Of a stretch of 64,000 bases of DNA, positions 35,386-48,614 are shown piece after piece. The position numbers and the translations under genes were made by a program. The stretch is from Cordia subcordata (lineage: Eukaryota > Streptophyta > Magnoliopsida > Boraginales > Cordiaceae): assembly GCA_028554755.1 (NCBI GenBank), contig JAPTOF010000002.1, positions 28,391,001 to 28,455,000 of the forward strand, given 5' to 3'. The notes beneath the pieces were generated by a model. It worked only from the letters and a program-made list of their open reading frames with translations. It made no database searches and was not told the DNA's origin. Numbering within the stretch: the first letter of the stretch is position 1; every line of letters begins with the position of its first letter.

Positions 35386-36575
35386 ATGTTACGAAAGGCC
35401 ATGATATAAGGCACTATACGTGTGTGCACAAGCGCTTCTCGCTAACAATTTTGGTCAATACTATATGAAATCTGTTTTCTTTGACATCTTATCCGCCATG
35501 GTTTTTTGCTTTTACACGATATTTATTATGAATTCTCAATGACGCGTCGTCTCGGCTACCGGATGAAGGAAAATCTCCATTTCACATTTAAATTAGAAAC
35601 GGAAAAAAGTCAACGTAGTTTGCATTAAATTTTTTTTTTTCAAAGTAAGGCAACATTTGTTAATGAGTTAAAATTTAAGGAAATGAAATTCCTCTATCAT
35701 CATTTGACATTTTCAACAATTAAAAAAAATTATGATTTGTTAATTGATATGTGCATTTTTTTACTTCTCTAAAAATATGCTCCAACTTAAATCCTCCCGA
35801 TCCTCCTAGCATCTTAAATCGAGGCTGTTTTGCTAGCATGATCCTACTCTCTCTATGTTAACCATAATTTGAGAATCACATTCAAGTGGCTCAAAATTTT
35901 AATTTTTTGGGGAAAAGAAAAGGAATTCTTTTAAAGATTTTTAATTTTTTAGTCGAATTTTGCAGTAGAAAGAGTTATGCAATTCTCATTAAAATATATT
36001 TTTTATGAAAAAATAAAAAGATCTAAATAGGCCCTCGTTGCCTAGGACCCGCAAACGGATCTTTCATCTAGTGTTTTAGATTCTTTTTCTTTTTCTTCTT
36101 TTTTTATTGAACCCAGAATTTTACGTTTGCGGATATAGTCTCAACCTCTTTAATTATCTCCTAATCGCGCCTTTTAGATTATTATATATTATATATTATT
36201 ATATTATTATAAGGAAATGAAAAGAGTTCAATGTTAAATATTTTCAACATTTCTCATTTCATTTGACCGGATAATCCGTACTCTTGGCGACGCGTCGTTT
36301 CAGCAAGGCAACTGCAAGATAGGTAGGTTACGTTCGTTATCGATTATTTTAAGCGTTCAAACAAAACCGCGACACCACTTTGACATTTTTTGCTTGCAAT
36401 GGAAATATCGAATTAATTAAACGATTTGAAGCAATATTCAACCGACAATTAATATTATATTGTGGCAGCAACACATCAATCACTACTCATTTTGCCCTAT
36501 TTGTCAAGTGCCGACTAATTTACAATTAGTAACGAAACCATCTACTACATTTTGTCAAAGATTAAATGTAATAGA

Positions 36576-37372
36576 CGGTGTTTGGGAGTGTTCATAAATT
36601 GGTCAAGTTTACTTGTAAGTGTAAAAATAAAACTTATGCGTTTGGCAAATTTTGTTTATAAGTAAATAAAGTTAGCTTATAACCAACTGAAAAGAAAAAA
36701 AGTACCACTCTTCTAACTTCTTTTTTAACTACTTATAAGCACTAAGAATTGACCAAATAAAAGTAAATTTATATCCCTTAGAAAACACAAAAATAACTAC
36801 TCGTTAATTAATGAAAGGTTTTCTTTTAGTTATTTTAACAAATTCTGCTGCTTATAAGCATATATTTACTAAATATATCAATAACTTATAAGCAAATTTT
36901 ATTATATCACTTTTTTGCTTATTTACTTGTAAGCATAAAAAGTTATTTATAAGTATCAATTGTTTACAAGCAACTTGAAAAAAAATTTTAAAAAAAAGCC
37001 CAAACATCCTTTTAGAGGTAGTTTGCGAGTGTTTATAGACTTGTCAAGCATGTTTATAAAGAGAAAAACAAAATTTACCTATTTGGCAAATTCTGTCTCT
37101 AAATAAGTTAAATTAGCTTACAAGCAATTAAAAGAAAAAACACTTCCCCCAATTTGTTTTAGCTACTTATTAGCAATGAATAAGAATTGACCGAATAAAA
37201 TTACTTTTATATCTCTAAAGAATACAAAAAAAGTTGTCCATTAATTAATAAAAAAAAAGTCCATTTTTTTTATTTTAATAAATATTATTAATTATAATAA
37301 TATATTTATCAAATATATCAACAATTTATAAACATATTTTTATCCAAACACTACTCTACTTATTTAATATTT
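36576..37372. repeat. Two diverged tandem copies of a TTATAAGC-rich element
   Basis: Unit 1 (36576-37010) and unit 2 (37011-37372) share an order of phrases: GTTTGGGAGTGTTCATAAAT / GTTTGCGAGTGTTTATAGAC, TTTGGCAAATTCTG, AAGAATTGACCAAATAAAA, ATTAATTAAT and AAATATATCAA. They look like degenerate MITE copies inserted side by side or duplicated. Confidence 0.65.
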
Positions 37373-37377
37373 ACTTA

Positions 37378-37540
37378 GAGGGTGTTTGGCTTTACTTATT
37401 TGGCCAAACAGTGAAAGGCACGTGTTTATGTGTTTTTTCTACGTGTTTATAAGCACCCAAAATAAGCAAAACCAAACACCCTCTCATAAGCAGCAATAAT
37501 TGCTTATAAGCATCATAAAAGAGAAAAGCCAAACATCCTC
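37378..37540. mobile_element. 163-bp MITE with TTA target duplication
   Basis: The ends GAGGGTGTTTGGCTTT and AAAAGCCAAACATCCTC are inverted repeats. TTA stands at 37375-37377 and 37541-37543. An internal CCAAACACCCTC (about 37474-37485) is a second inverted partner of the left end, so a shorter 108-bp version is nested in it. Confidence 0.75.
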
Positions 37541-37562
37541 TTAGTTAATATAATGAAAAAGA

Positions 37563-37746
37563 GCCCCCAGGGGCATAGGTGAGTTGGTAAGTGGCCAGGT
37601 GATTAGGGTGGTGACACACGAGCGGATCGAGTCAGTGTGGCGGCGATCTTCTGTTGAAATATTGCGGTATTCTTTGGATTTTCACGCCGTTGGTCCTCTC
37701 GCAGTGCCACTCACGCAGCATCCTCGATTCATAAGCGCAGTTTTCC
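37563..37746 (+). mobile_element. SINE-like insertion, 184 bp, 15-bp target duplication
   Basis: The 15-bp direct repeat ATATAATGAAAAAGA lies at 37548-37562 and 37747-37761. The insert has a tRNA-like internal promoter: a box-A-like TAGGTGAGTTGG (about 37577-37588) and a box-B-like GCGGATCGAGTC (about 37622-37633), some 40 bp apart. It is more GC-rich than the flanks. The 3' end is T-rich (TTTTCC) rather than poly(A). The TSD length and promoter layout fit a tRNA-derived plant SINE. Confidence 0.7.
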
Positions 37747-38048
37747 ATATAATGAAAAAGAACCATATTTCAGATGACAGATGTATCTTTTTGTCTGGAA
37801 AAAAAAAAAAAAAATCTTTACATGAATGAATTGGTGATCGCATTCTCTCAAACAAAATGGGAATTCAAATATCCAATTCCATCCTCCATTTTATATCAAA
37901 CTCTTTACAGGGAGGGGTATAGTGATACACTAATATTTAATTGACTCTAATAATTTTTTTTTTTGGTCAAAAATAAACCCAACAAAAAAAAAAAAAAAAG
38001 AATGAATGAAGAACCAGACATGTCCTTTGAGCTAGGAACTTCATTGCA

Positions 38049-38705
38049 CTAATTATTGATCTGAAGCACAGATCCTTCGTAAATAGTTGAAAGCCGGAGC
38101 CTGAAAGAACGGACCGCCATTTTAGCCCGTTTCGAAGAATATCTTTGCAATTTCCTCACAGACCCGGATCTGGAAACTCCGAGCCCCGACCCTTTATGGT
38201 TAATCGAACTGGGTTTGTTGGGCAAAACGCCATCTTTTTGAATCTGATAATAGTTATATCCGTCAATGGCGTCGAGATTTTGCTGCTGCTCTTGCGCGTC
38301 GAGAATGACGGGCGAAATGCGAGCCTTCTTCTTCTTCTTCTTCCGGCCACGGGAGGATGAGCCGCCGGAGGTTTTCTCCATGGCTATGCTGGCCTTCACG
38401 GCGAGGGCAGCCATGTCCGATGCGGTCAGCTTGTACTGAAGCTTGCTCTTCGGAAGCACGAAGTAGATCTGACCTGCCTGAAGCTCGTCCTCAGCCTTCA
38501 GAGCTGGTATGTAATCATCAAAGTATAATCGATCGGAATTACAGACGAACGAAAACGACGACGATGAGGGTTCCGATTGGAGGACCTCCGAGACGGTTAC
38601 GGGGACAGTGAACTGGCGCAAGTCTCCGTTCGACAAAATGACATTTGCACATGGTTTATCGGCGACGGCACCGCTGCTACTCGGCCAAGATACACAACCA
38701 CCCAT
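38049..38705 (-). CDS. DUF4228/PADRE domain protein with predicted myristoylation site
   Basis: Single exon, 218 residues, ATG at 38705. It begins MGGCVSW (Gly2 for N-myristoylation, Cys4 for possible palmitoylation). The DUF4228 core follows: NVILSNGDLRQFTVPVTVSE, then FVCNSDRLYFDDYIPALKAE, GQIYFVLPKSKLQYKLTASD and MAALAVKASIAM. A basic stretch (SRGRKKKKKKARISP, about residues 117-131) and a basic Ser-rich C-terminus (KLQRYSSKRAKMAVRSFRLRL) complete it. PADRE proteins are small plant-specific proteins often induced by pathogens or stress; their biochemical role is unknown. The intronless structure is normal for the family. GT and AG microsatellites lie 115-300 bp upstream. Confidence 0.92.
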   Translation of the reverse strand: MGGCVSWPSSSGAVADKPCANVILSNGDLRQFTVPVTVSEVLQSEPSSSSFSFVCNSDRLYFDDYIPALKAEDELQAGQIYFVLPKSKLQYKLTASDMAALAVKASIAMEKTSGGSSSRGRKKKKKKARISPVILDAQEQQQNLDAIDGYNYYQIQKDGVLPNKPSSINHKGSGLGVSRSGSVRKLQRYSSKRAKMAVRSFRLRLSTIYEGSVLQINN

Positions 38706-38818
38706 TATGCAACAACTCGAAATGGAATATTCTGAACCGGAAATGGAATATTTCAGAAGTGTTGATCGTCGGAGGCTGTTGGTGGTGTACTAATGAATAT
38801 GGAACAGATTTCTGGAGT

Positions 38819-38973
38819 TTTGTGTGTGTGTGTGTGTGTGTGTGTGAGGGGGTTGGGGGGTGAAATGAGGGGCTGATGGGCGTATAAAAAGAGGGGAAAT
38901 GTGTGGTGGGGCCCATGCGAGTGTGGAATGGTGTGGGGCCCAGCAGCGACGCCGTGTTTCGCAAATTTACACT

Positions 38974-39001
<28 letters not shown>
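38819..39001. repeat. (GT)n and (AG)n microsatellites upstream of the PADRE gene
   Basis: A GT run at 38820-38846 and an AG run at 38974-39001 lie in the probable 5' leader and promoter. Both are likely length-variable. Confidence 0.9.
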
Positions 39002-39006
<5 letters not shown>

Positions 39007-40239
39007 TGCACGCTACTATGCTCGCTAGGTAGCTTCCTTTGTCAGTGTTCCTAATTAATTAAAGAAGATAGCCACGGCTCATTGAAAATATAAAGCGAAA
39101 TCGTTGTCTCTGATAGTTATGCTATAATGGTAAATTCAGAAAGCAATTTTGACACAATAATTTGAATAATATATTAGTGTTCTTTTGCACTGCGGTCGAA
39201 CTGTTTTTTTTTTTTTTTTCCTTTTTTGATACTTTCTTAAAAGGTTACATTTCTTTTTGCAGCAAAAAGTTCAATTTATTTTCTTTGAATTTTTATTTGT
39301 TCAAATCAATTTGGATACGTATCACATAGGAGAAATTTTTTCATGGAAAAGTTCATTTTTTCACTACTTAATTTCATTATAATATAATGAGTATTTTTTT
39401 TTTCGCAAGAATATAATATAATGAGTTATGTGAGGCTAATTCCAACAAAACTCTGATTCACTCCTTATTAGCTAGCCTTTATCCACATGATCGAACAAAG
39501 TAGCTCCAACGAAGTCCTTATCTCAATTCTCATTATTTTAAATTCTAGAGGTCGTTACTCGTCCCCTATTCTTCCCTTCATTTATGAGGCCCTCTCACGC
39601 ACTCTTAACAAATCTTCTAAAACAAGATAATATAAAATAAATTAATAATTAATATTGAAACATTAACACTCAATAAAAGAACAAAAAATATCAGAAAAAA
39701 GTAAAATGAAACGTTTAATTAAAATCAAAATAGATATAAAATCAAGAATACCTTAAAATTTAAAACAAAAGAATTGTTAGAGTGAAAGTCAAGTAAACGG
39801 CGTTAAATATAAAAAAGTGAATCAATATGCACAGAAGGGAAAAAAAATGTCAAGGTTGGAATTGGCCTTATTCGAAAGAATGACTTTGTTCTGTTACTTT
39901 CTTGAGAAGAAAAAAAAAAAAAGAAAGAAAGAGATCCTTTTTCACCAGGAAAAGTAGTTATTTGATTTTACGTGCATAATCCATGACGTGGCTGAGAGCC
40001 AACGACCCGTTGAAAAAAAAAAAAAGGAGGAGAGAGATTTTTTTTTTTTTGACTTTTCTGGGTTGATCCACCACAAACAAAAAGGGCGTAGTAATTTTAA
40101 TTGTCGTACGTGTAGGTGCATAATCAACGACGTGTATGGAAGCTGGCCAAGATGAATTCCAACACGTGCTTCTCTCTTTAATGCGTCAGCTGCTTGTAAG
40201 AAAAAGAAGCTTGGTGGCCAAGAAGCTTTGATTATTCAA

Positions 40240-40275
40240 CGCTAATTAACATAGCGACGCTAATTAACATAGCGA
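40240..40275. repeat. Exact 18-bp tandem duplication
   Basis: CGCTAATTAACATAGCGA occurs twice head to tail with no mismatch. Confidence 0.95.
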
Positions 40276-41572
40276 TTCACCAGCCGTGCCCTACAATGAC
40301 CGGTCGCACTCATGCCCCTTCCCTTCATTTTCACAAATAATTGTTCTCTCTGCAGCTTGTCTCCGGAACTGCATTACTTTTTACGATCGGTCTGGATTGA
40401 GGGAAATAGGAGGGGGAAAAAATAATAAAAGGATCAAAGTAATTTTATTGTTGAGGTCTTCCGTTGAGTTTAAATTATTTCGCCAATCTACTCTATACAC
40501 CCCATGCAAGGCAACTATAAGCTGGACTAAAATGTAACGAAATATCGCATTAGTATTGGTATATGAACGTAATAATTGTTAAAAAAAAAAAAAAAAAAAG
40601 AAAGGGCAGTATCACTAATACTTAAGTGAGAGATTCTCCTACCCAATAGAATAGTGCATAAATTAGGCTTATTCTTAGACTTGGGTTTTTAAGCAGGACG
40701 ACCTGAAGACAAATTGATCAGGTGAATTTGATCGTATGTTCTAACGTCAAAGTGTTTGCTTGTGTAATTAACTTTAGTTCAATGCTCCCATAAAGGTAAG
40801 AAAGAGAAGACCTTGATTGTTCTCTTATTAACTCCAAGTCTAAATAATACTTTTTTTAATTACTTGCTATAAGAAAGTCTAGCTAGGATTAACTTTTTCC
40901 CACGAAACTCCCATCTTCTGATACATAAAGTTAAACCTCCCACGCAATGCGTGACGTCCATTGAAAGCCCACTCCAGTCATGTTATCATTTTCCGGTGGA
41001 ATTAATAGATCAGTCCCCTATAGTTTGAGCCCTTAGCATTCTAAATAATTGTTTCGCTAAGTGTCTAGATTTTGTGGACATCTTCATGTTAAGATTGTTT
41101 GTATTAAGTTAGTTAAATTTGTTTTGAACCTCAAAGTTTTCAATATATATAACTAATCTATATTTTAATTACTGCAAATGACCGTGGTAACTAAACTACT
41201 GTTGACTCTTAAATAAAACAATTAAAAACCTCAGCAATATGATGTTGACATTAGTTAGTCCTATTTTTTCTCTTCTTATTTGCATATGTTTGCTGTAAGG
41301 GTAGAATTTAATAACTGTCAACTATTATTCTAGTCACCTATTTGGTCCATCAGTTTTTTTTTTTTTTTTTTCCTTTCTTTCTTTTAAAATTTAAAGGAGG
41401 TTAAGTCAAAAAAAAAACATCACAACTTGAAGATGAGTTTCTCTCTTCTATTTGTTTCATTACTTTATGCCCACATGTTTGATTCTTGAAAGAAACCTAG
41501 TTGTATGTCTACCATTGTATCACTCACTTTACAACTCAAAGCACTTGTGTGGCTAGCTCAAACAAATTTCAT

Positions 41573-41611
<39 letters not shown>

Positions 41612-43080
41612 CGTAAGTTAACAAAAATGCTATTAATGCACTACTGGTCACAATGATTTTCTAACATGTGCACGACTACATTGAGCTAGTAAATCATTCC
41701 AGGATTCAATATGGCATGTTTTGTCGCTCAACCACATATATGCTAGCCTGTGTGGCTTCCTTGATTCCTAACACCACTTGCCAATCATTCTCCTGTTGGT
41801 GGAAGATGCTGGATAGACGGTCGGTTCTTTCCAAAATTAAGATTCTCCCATATTGACGTGTAACACTCTCTTACATTAGTTTTTTGTGACATTTGTATTT
41901 ATTTTATAATAATTTAGATTCACTACTATTATTATTACAGAGTTCAAGCATTTTTAATTAGTTGGTTGGTTGGCCTAAGTCACTACAGATAGTACCAGGC
42001 AGGCTTTGGACAGATTCCGTACCACCTAGGGGTCCTGAATTGTGATTTGTGTTCGGCGCCTCCTGGGGGGACTATGGTTCTTCTGTTTTTGTGTGTCCTA
42101 GACGGTGGTGATATTTTGTTTGTGTTCAGCATCACCTTGGAAAATTGTGAATTTGTGGTTCTATTCTGTTTATATTTGCGAGTATGTAATAGTATTTGAA
42201 TGACTCAAATTAAAGAGTATATGATAGGATTTGAGAGTAGGTAATAGTCTTCAATTTGAGTCTTTCAAAGTGCATTTTCTCTCTTTAATTATCCATTATT
42301 TTGGGTCTTTTCTCTGTCATTCTCCATTATTTTGATATTTAAGTTTCATGAACAATCTATATAATCACAAGTACAAAAGAACTCTTAATATGAGAGGATT
42401 CTAATCCTCTAACCCCTCCCATGGCCCCCGCACCCTCACACACACACAAAAACAATTTGTATCAAACGTTGAATAAAAGCTTATCCACCCTTCCAAGCAT
42501 GTTCTTCATGTGGAAGATTCGCGGTCTATGTCTCAGACCTGTCCAAAGCATTTTAGGTATCATGTTGGTCACAAAGGCAAACATAAATCTTCCCTTGATC
42601 ACCTGCCAATTAGATTTTGTTTTATTTTTTGTCTAATTAGAAATGAATCATCACAATTAATTATATAGAGAAGGGATGAATTTACCAAAATAATACTACT
42701 TATCACGTCCTTATTATACGGCTAATTTTCTCCTTAATTGCTCTACTATCACGATAATCTTAATTATAATCCATGGTTGGTGAGACGAATATTTGTTAGT
42801 TCCAAGAATACCAAATTGCCATGTTCTTTTCTTTCCATAATCCAACATTATTGTTCTTAATACTGTAATGTTTTTTTACCGATTAAAATTATTTGATTCG
42901 ATTCTCTCTTGCTTATTAAAGGAGAAAAGTTGAATATATTATAAAGTTTTCACATGGAGAATTGAATGGGATGTTACTGAGAACTTTCCTCCTACATGCA
43001 TTACAAGTGATATTTAAGCTTAAGCGTTACAAATTTTGAAAGAAACTTCCAAACACCCACATACCATATTAAACTGCTAC

Positions 43081-43085
<5 letters not shown>

Positions 43086-43132
<47 letters not shown>
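43086..43132. repeat. (AT)23 microsatellite
   Basis: Uninterrupted AT dinucleotides. A comparable TA run lies at 41576-41610. Confidence 0.95.
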
Positions 43133-43134
<2 letters not shown>

Positions 43135-45382
43135 CACATGAGCACATATTTTTAAACATTTTAAAGAACGACCAGTTACACGATAAGACTTTGCTAAGTT
43201 TCCATCGATATCTTTATTTCTATCCTCATTTTGAAGCTATGCATGCTTGGTTTTGATCTTAAATTTTCAAGTCTTAAAAGAGAATAATTAGCTTATTCTT
43301 AATAAAGGAAAATTACATGTAATATAAGGTCAAGGAAATTAGTTAAAGATCGAAAGACGCAACTTGGAGGGAGATAAGAGTTTTCTGGAGATGGTCCCTT
43401 TCAATCTTGTCGAGTTTTTATTTTCTTTGGCTCCTGACGTGAGGAGCAAGCCCAAGCTCAAGATTTATTAGGCTTAGGTGATTAGGACCACTCATGTAAC
43501 GTCAGCATAATTATCTTCCTCACTTGAAACAAATTAAAATAGAAATCAAAAGATTGGTCCAGCTTGAAGCATCGACACGACCAGCACTTAATGTTATGAA
43601 AACATGATGTTTACTTTTATCGTCTTTGAGTTCACATGATTACTTTTAGAATTTTATGCATATTAATTAATATGTAAAATGCACATTTTCTAATTATAAA
43701 CCAATCAAAATCAAATGCCGGAAATTATAAACCAAGCATAGTTTTTGTGGTGTCAAAAAGTATATATTGAATATATATAGTCCAACTTAGCAGCATCCAA
43801 GTGTAATCGTCGTGTCACAGAAATGTTGTAAGACAAATTTTTATAATCATTTTTAATTATGACCTAAATGATTATATTCAAAGAGTTTGATATATAATCA
43901 TATGGTGTTTTTCAGGCTGGTTACCACTTTGATATCATGCGGACACAAAACACTTTTAGTCATTCATGCGACACCAATAAAATATTATTCAAGATTAGTT
44001 AAAACATATCATTTGAAGATTCAAACAATTTTCAGTAAAAAAGAAAGAAACAGTTTTATTCTTTTTAACTGCTGTCATACATGTTAAAAGAGCGTAACTT
44101 TGACATGATTATAAATTTAAAATGTGGTCACTTCTTTGACAAAGATAATATGAATTTATTAAGTAACTCGTATTTTTCTCCTGCTGCTTGTATGGAGTTT
44201 TTATTTTCCCCATTTCTCTTCCCATAATAACTTGCTTTTAATTTGACTAAATTCGACTGTCTAGGGTTCAGTGCTAATTTGTATCTAGAAGTGGCATTAT
44301 AAAAAAGATTCAATTTTATAATTCAAGGGGAAAAAAAAAAAAGAAAATCCTCAACTTTCAAATTTTCAGATGGAGTTGGGCCTAATCAACACATGAAACA
44401 AGATTGTGTACAGGTAACCAGGCCGGGCTAAGTGTTGGACCTCCTAATAAGAGGTCTAGACTCAAAAAAGTAGGTGAAGTGAGCCTTAGCTTCATAGACA
44501 AAAATATTGATCTTTTGTTTACTTCTTTTAAACAAAAAACGCACTATTGTTGGTCAAATTCAGAAGTTGATTATTTGAAAACAAAGATAAAAATGAAAAG
44601 CATCTCAACATGCCAAACTTATAAATTGAAAAAAGATTAGAAAGAAAATTGAAGTAATAGCATCATGATTTGATATATGATAATACCACCTTTGCAAGGC
44701 GTAACGATCCATTTACAACTAAAACATGTTGTGGCTAAGCTTTTGGAATTTTGTTCCTACTTTACCTGGTTTTATCGATTCAAAAACCTAAAACAAGCCA
44801 ACTTCTTTTAAAAAGAAAATGATCGAATAAAGGATAAGAGAATTTTATATGTATAGGAGATTGGTGTATTACACAAAATGTAAATATATGAAATACACTC
44901 TCAGAAAAACATACGTTCATTTGTATAGTTCCACAAGAAGATAAAGAAGTGGAGACTGGTGATGCAGCTTCAGTGGACAAATTTAACCAATAGGGTCTTG
45001 TGGTGTCTCACGCTTTTAGGTAAGTTTTTGTCTTGGTATTAAAGCTTATGCATATGAGGTAATTAGATGGTACTTTTAAGCCTCAGATTTTTGTAGTAAT
45101 AGTATTCTTTTACGTCTTTTGAAAATAGGATTCTGAATCTTAGAGTCACATTTTGCGATTTTAGGAGTAAGTTGTTGTCTTGTTCGTTAATAAGATAAGT
45201 ACGAAGACCTCATTTCGTTCTAGTTACATTATGTTTTATTGGATTACATGTTAAATTATGAAAATTTCTTTTAATAATAATTGCTTGAATAGGTGATTTT
45301 ATTAAGTATTTCTTTTAGGGGTCTTCTTTTCGCCGAGGGGGGGGGGGGGGGAACTGGTGGTAAAAATTTTAGGATACTGATC

Positions 45383-45413
<31 letters not shown>

Positions 45414-47636
45414 TGCATAACTCAAATGTTTTGGTTGCAAAACAATGAGCAAGACAAACATTTTGATTGCAGCACGTGAAGACTAGGAAAAAAAAATATA
45501 TGGCTGAGTTCATGACACATGAGTTGGTTCGGTCACTTGCAGGTGGCCTTATGAGTTGTTTAAGAATTTAGTTTGTTCTATTTTCTTTTACTTTTTTTTT
45601 AGTAATATTTGATTAACAACTAAATTATTACTTTTAGTTTCTTTTCTTTTACATTATTAAAAAAATTGTTATACTGTTTATCTGAATATAGTTGCTAGTT
45701 ACAATATAAGAAAGGGGCCGATTAATTATTCTTAGTTTAAAAAAAAAACAAGAAAGTAATAATAATAAAACAAATATATGACTTTTAATATAAATATGTA
45801 TATGTGAATGTACTTAAGTGGTCAGTGTATTTTCTAATATGTCTTTACGCGTTATTAGTAGCCTTTTGTGCCATGTCGGATTCAGGCCGTGTCTTCGTTA
45901 ACCCTTGGTGGTGGAGCTCATACACTACTCTTTGTGTAGTGCACTACGTCTTCGTTGGGACTCCCGTTTGCTTTTGGTGGTATGTGCAATAACAAACCAC
46001 TCTTTGACTTGTGCTATCAGGATTGTGGCCTCAGCCTTATATTGTAGACTCCTATTCGTCTTTGCATTTGTTGGCATAATTGGGAAATACAAGGAAAAAA
46101 AAAATTGTTTTGGCTTTGGTTAATGGGCATCACCTGCATCACATTTGGCTATGAAGTTTTAATGTTAATGCTTATTAACTTATATCCTTTTTTTTTTCTC
46201 TTGTCTCTAATAAGTCTATTTTCTTGAAAATGAGAAAGAAAGTGCATACACACATATATACACATGTATATACATTTATGAATAAGTCTTTGTGTTTCTT
46301 CCTTTACGTAAGAGGTCTAATACTGCTGGGATTTCTCTATCTCACTTTGTTTTTTTTTTCTTTGTATCATTGAAACTATGTTATTACAGATGTGGGGAAA
46401 TAGTTCACCTTGTCGGGGCTAGAGTACCACATCAGTTATAAGTTATTAGGATTTTTGAATAAAGAGACTGTTGAACCATTGAGGTCTATTGATTTTATGC
46501 TTGAACTATTTCTTTCTTTAGTTCTTTTGTTCCATGTTGGCAAATTTTAGAGACTCTTGTTTTGAAATCTTTTGGAGATGTGGCTTTGAATAATTTAGGG
46601 ATTTTAAATGCTCTGTAATTGTTAAGTATTTATGGTTTTCAGCTATGGTGCTTAGTGCCTTGCAGTCTTACAAAGAGTGTCACTTTTTGAGTGCACAACA
46701 ATCCCGATTCTTGAGATTCGCTTAGACAGATTATGGGGCTGTGACACATGGAGCGAAAGAAATATGAAAATATTGGTTTAGAGGCCATCGCGAAGTAATT
46801 AAAATTTTCTTTCGTAAGTTTTAGTTTGTCCTATCATTTACATGATTCTTTTACTATTTGTTGCAATGGTGATGTTCATAAGACGACAAGATGAAGAATG
46901 TGTGCGCTAGACTCTTTTGGAAATATTGCTGCAACGCTCAAAAAAAAAAAAAAATCTCCAATCAAATGCCTGCTTCCTCGGCCTTTCTGTTGCGCGTAGA
47001 TGACAGGATGGCCCAACAGTTCATCAGGGTTTTCCTGATTCTTGTGCTCAATCAAAATCGCTTTCGGGTTGGTCTTCTAGAGATACGTCTCCTTTTCATT
47101 AATGTCCAATTATATTAAGATAAACAGATAATTACGAAGTAGTCACTTTTGTCCAACTCTAACATGAAAATTCATCATTATACAAGAGTCGAAAAAAACC
47201 GACTATCAAAATGGTAAAAAATTTTGATGAACAATACAATTCGGTTTGATAAATCATTGCATCCAAAATTAGCATAATTAGCAAAATGTTATGAGGGATA
47301 ATGTAATATGCCCATAGTTCAAACGATTTGTGGTTAGATTGTCTAATTATAACTCAAGTTCTAAATGATATGTTTGAGCTATAGAGGAATACAAAACCTA
47401 CTGTGTAAATTGCTTTACAAGTCAGCTTTGAAAATGGGGTGCAAGCCTCCACTTTCTACTCCAAAAAGCCTGATACATTTCCTCATCAACTTTTACGTCG
47501 AATAAGAACCTTCATTGAGGATTTGGATTCGTGTCATACTTGGTGATTGCCTAGAAGCAAAAATATAAAGATTTTCTCCCCCATTGGTTAGAATGCGCAT
47601 TATCAAGGAAAGTGAAAAGAAAACCCTTGACTTTGG

Positions 47637-48066
47637 TGCAACGGGGATGGCTGCATATTTCTCAATCCTTGTTTTTCCAGACATTTTTTATATTCCTAAT
47701 TACCCCCTATCATTCAGAATCATTAATCAATGTACCTAGAGGCCCCATAATTTTATTCCCGTGTTTCTTTTCCGAGGTACAATAAAAAACAGTTTTAGTA
47801 TAACCTATTCATCGATCAAAAGAATATTTATGAGTATATGTAATATAGGAAAGTGGAGAAGCAACTTCAATAAACTCAGAATTATTGCAAGACACGCATA
47901 TATTTTGAATGTATTCTAACTTCAAAAAGTTAATCAACTCTTGCTTGGTACAAAAGAATCTTAAGTCCCCCCCTAATCATATTTAGAGTGTTAAAAACAT
48001 TGAATTAGCTTGCTTGTACTGGTACTCTTTTACCACCTTCTTGACCTTTGAGGACTCCCACTTCCC
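47637..48066. repeat. Diverged direct duplication, copy 1
   Basis: It matches 49232-49660 in the same orientation, from GCTGCATATTTCTCAATCCT through ATTCCTAATTACCCCC, TTTTAGTATAACCTATTCAT and ACATTGAATTAGCTTGCT to GAGGACTCCCACTT. Many substitutions and short indels separate the copies. No coding capacity was seen. Confidence 0.85.
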
Positions 48067-48087
48067 CCTCTCTCTAGAAGCTTCCTT

Positions 48088-48614
48088 TATGGGTGAGTAT
48101 TATTCGGTTATAACTGAATAACGGAACTAAACATAATCAAAATATAAAATTCGGTTCGGTTTTGGTTATCAAAAATGGAGAAATTCAATTTTTAGTTCGG
48201 TTTCAATTATTTCTCCAAAATTTCGATTAATAACCAATTAGTTAATTTTTCATTAAAAAAATATTATTTAGTTATTATTTTTTCAAGCTTATCTATATAT
48301 ATATATATATATATTTATAAGTTTATAATTTTCTTGTATGTATAATGTGAATTTCAATGATGGATTTTGGAATTTGGTTATTATAATTGAAAATTTTTGG
48401 TTATTTAAATTAGTTTTGAATAATATATGATTTTTTTAGAAAATTTTGGTTATTTCGGTTATAACCGAAACCGAACCGAAAATTTTCAATTAAATATTTT
48501 CGGTTATCAATATATTTTGACTTGGTTTCGGTTATTAATTTTTAAAATTTCGAAAATTCGGATATTAAAATTCAGTTTCGAATTTGGTTAGGTTAAACCG
48601 AATGTTCACCCTTA
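48088..48614. mobile_element. hAT-type MITE, 527 bp
   Basis: Terminal repeats TATGGGTGAG on the left and TCACCCTTA on the right (reverse complement TAAGGGTGA), followed inward by inverted CGGTTATAAC / GGTTTAACC-type blocks. ATTCGGTTCGG and ACCGAAACCGAACCG motifs fill the interior, typical of the plant MITE class starting TAGGGGTGAGCATTCGG. The flanks GCTTCCTT and GTTTCCTC match at 6 of 8 bases, as an aged 8-bp hAT TSD would. Confidence 0.75.

Larger units (their letters stand above)
28740..38048. other. Repeat-rich intergenic block
   Basis: It holds two Tourist-like MITEs, an RNase H pseudogene, a 95-bp tandem duplication (31439-31622), an ATT microsatellite (33270-33294), a GTGAACA-type repeat (35050-35385), and a MITE and SINE cluster (36576-37746). 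The segment 34905-35030 includes a CTCTTATACCATATTGAGTT phrase common in plant repeats. From 31.7 to 34.9 kb I see no gene. Confidence 0.6.

Noticed and set aside
38357..38611. Plus-strand frame opposite the PADRE gene
   Set aside because: Shadow of the coding strand; no family motif.
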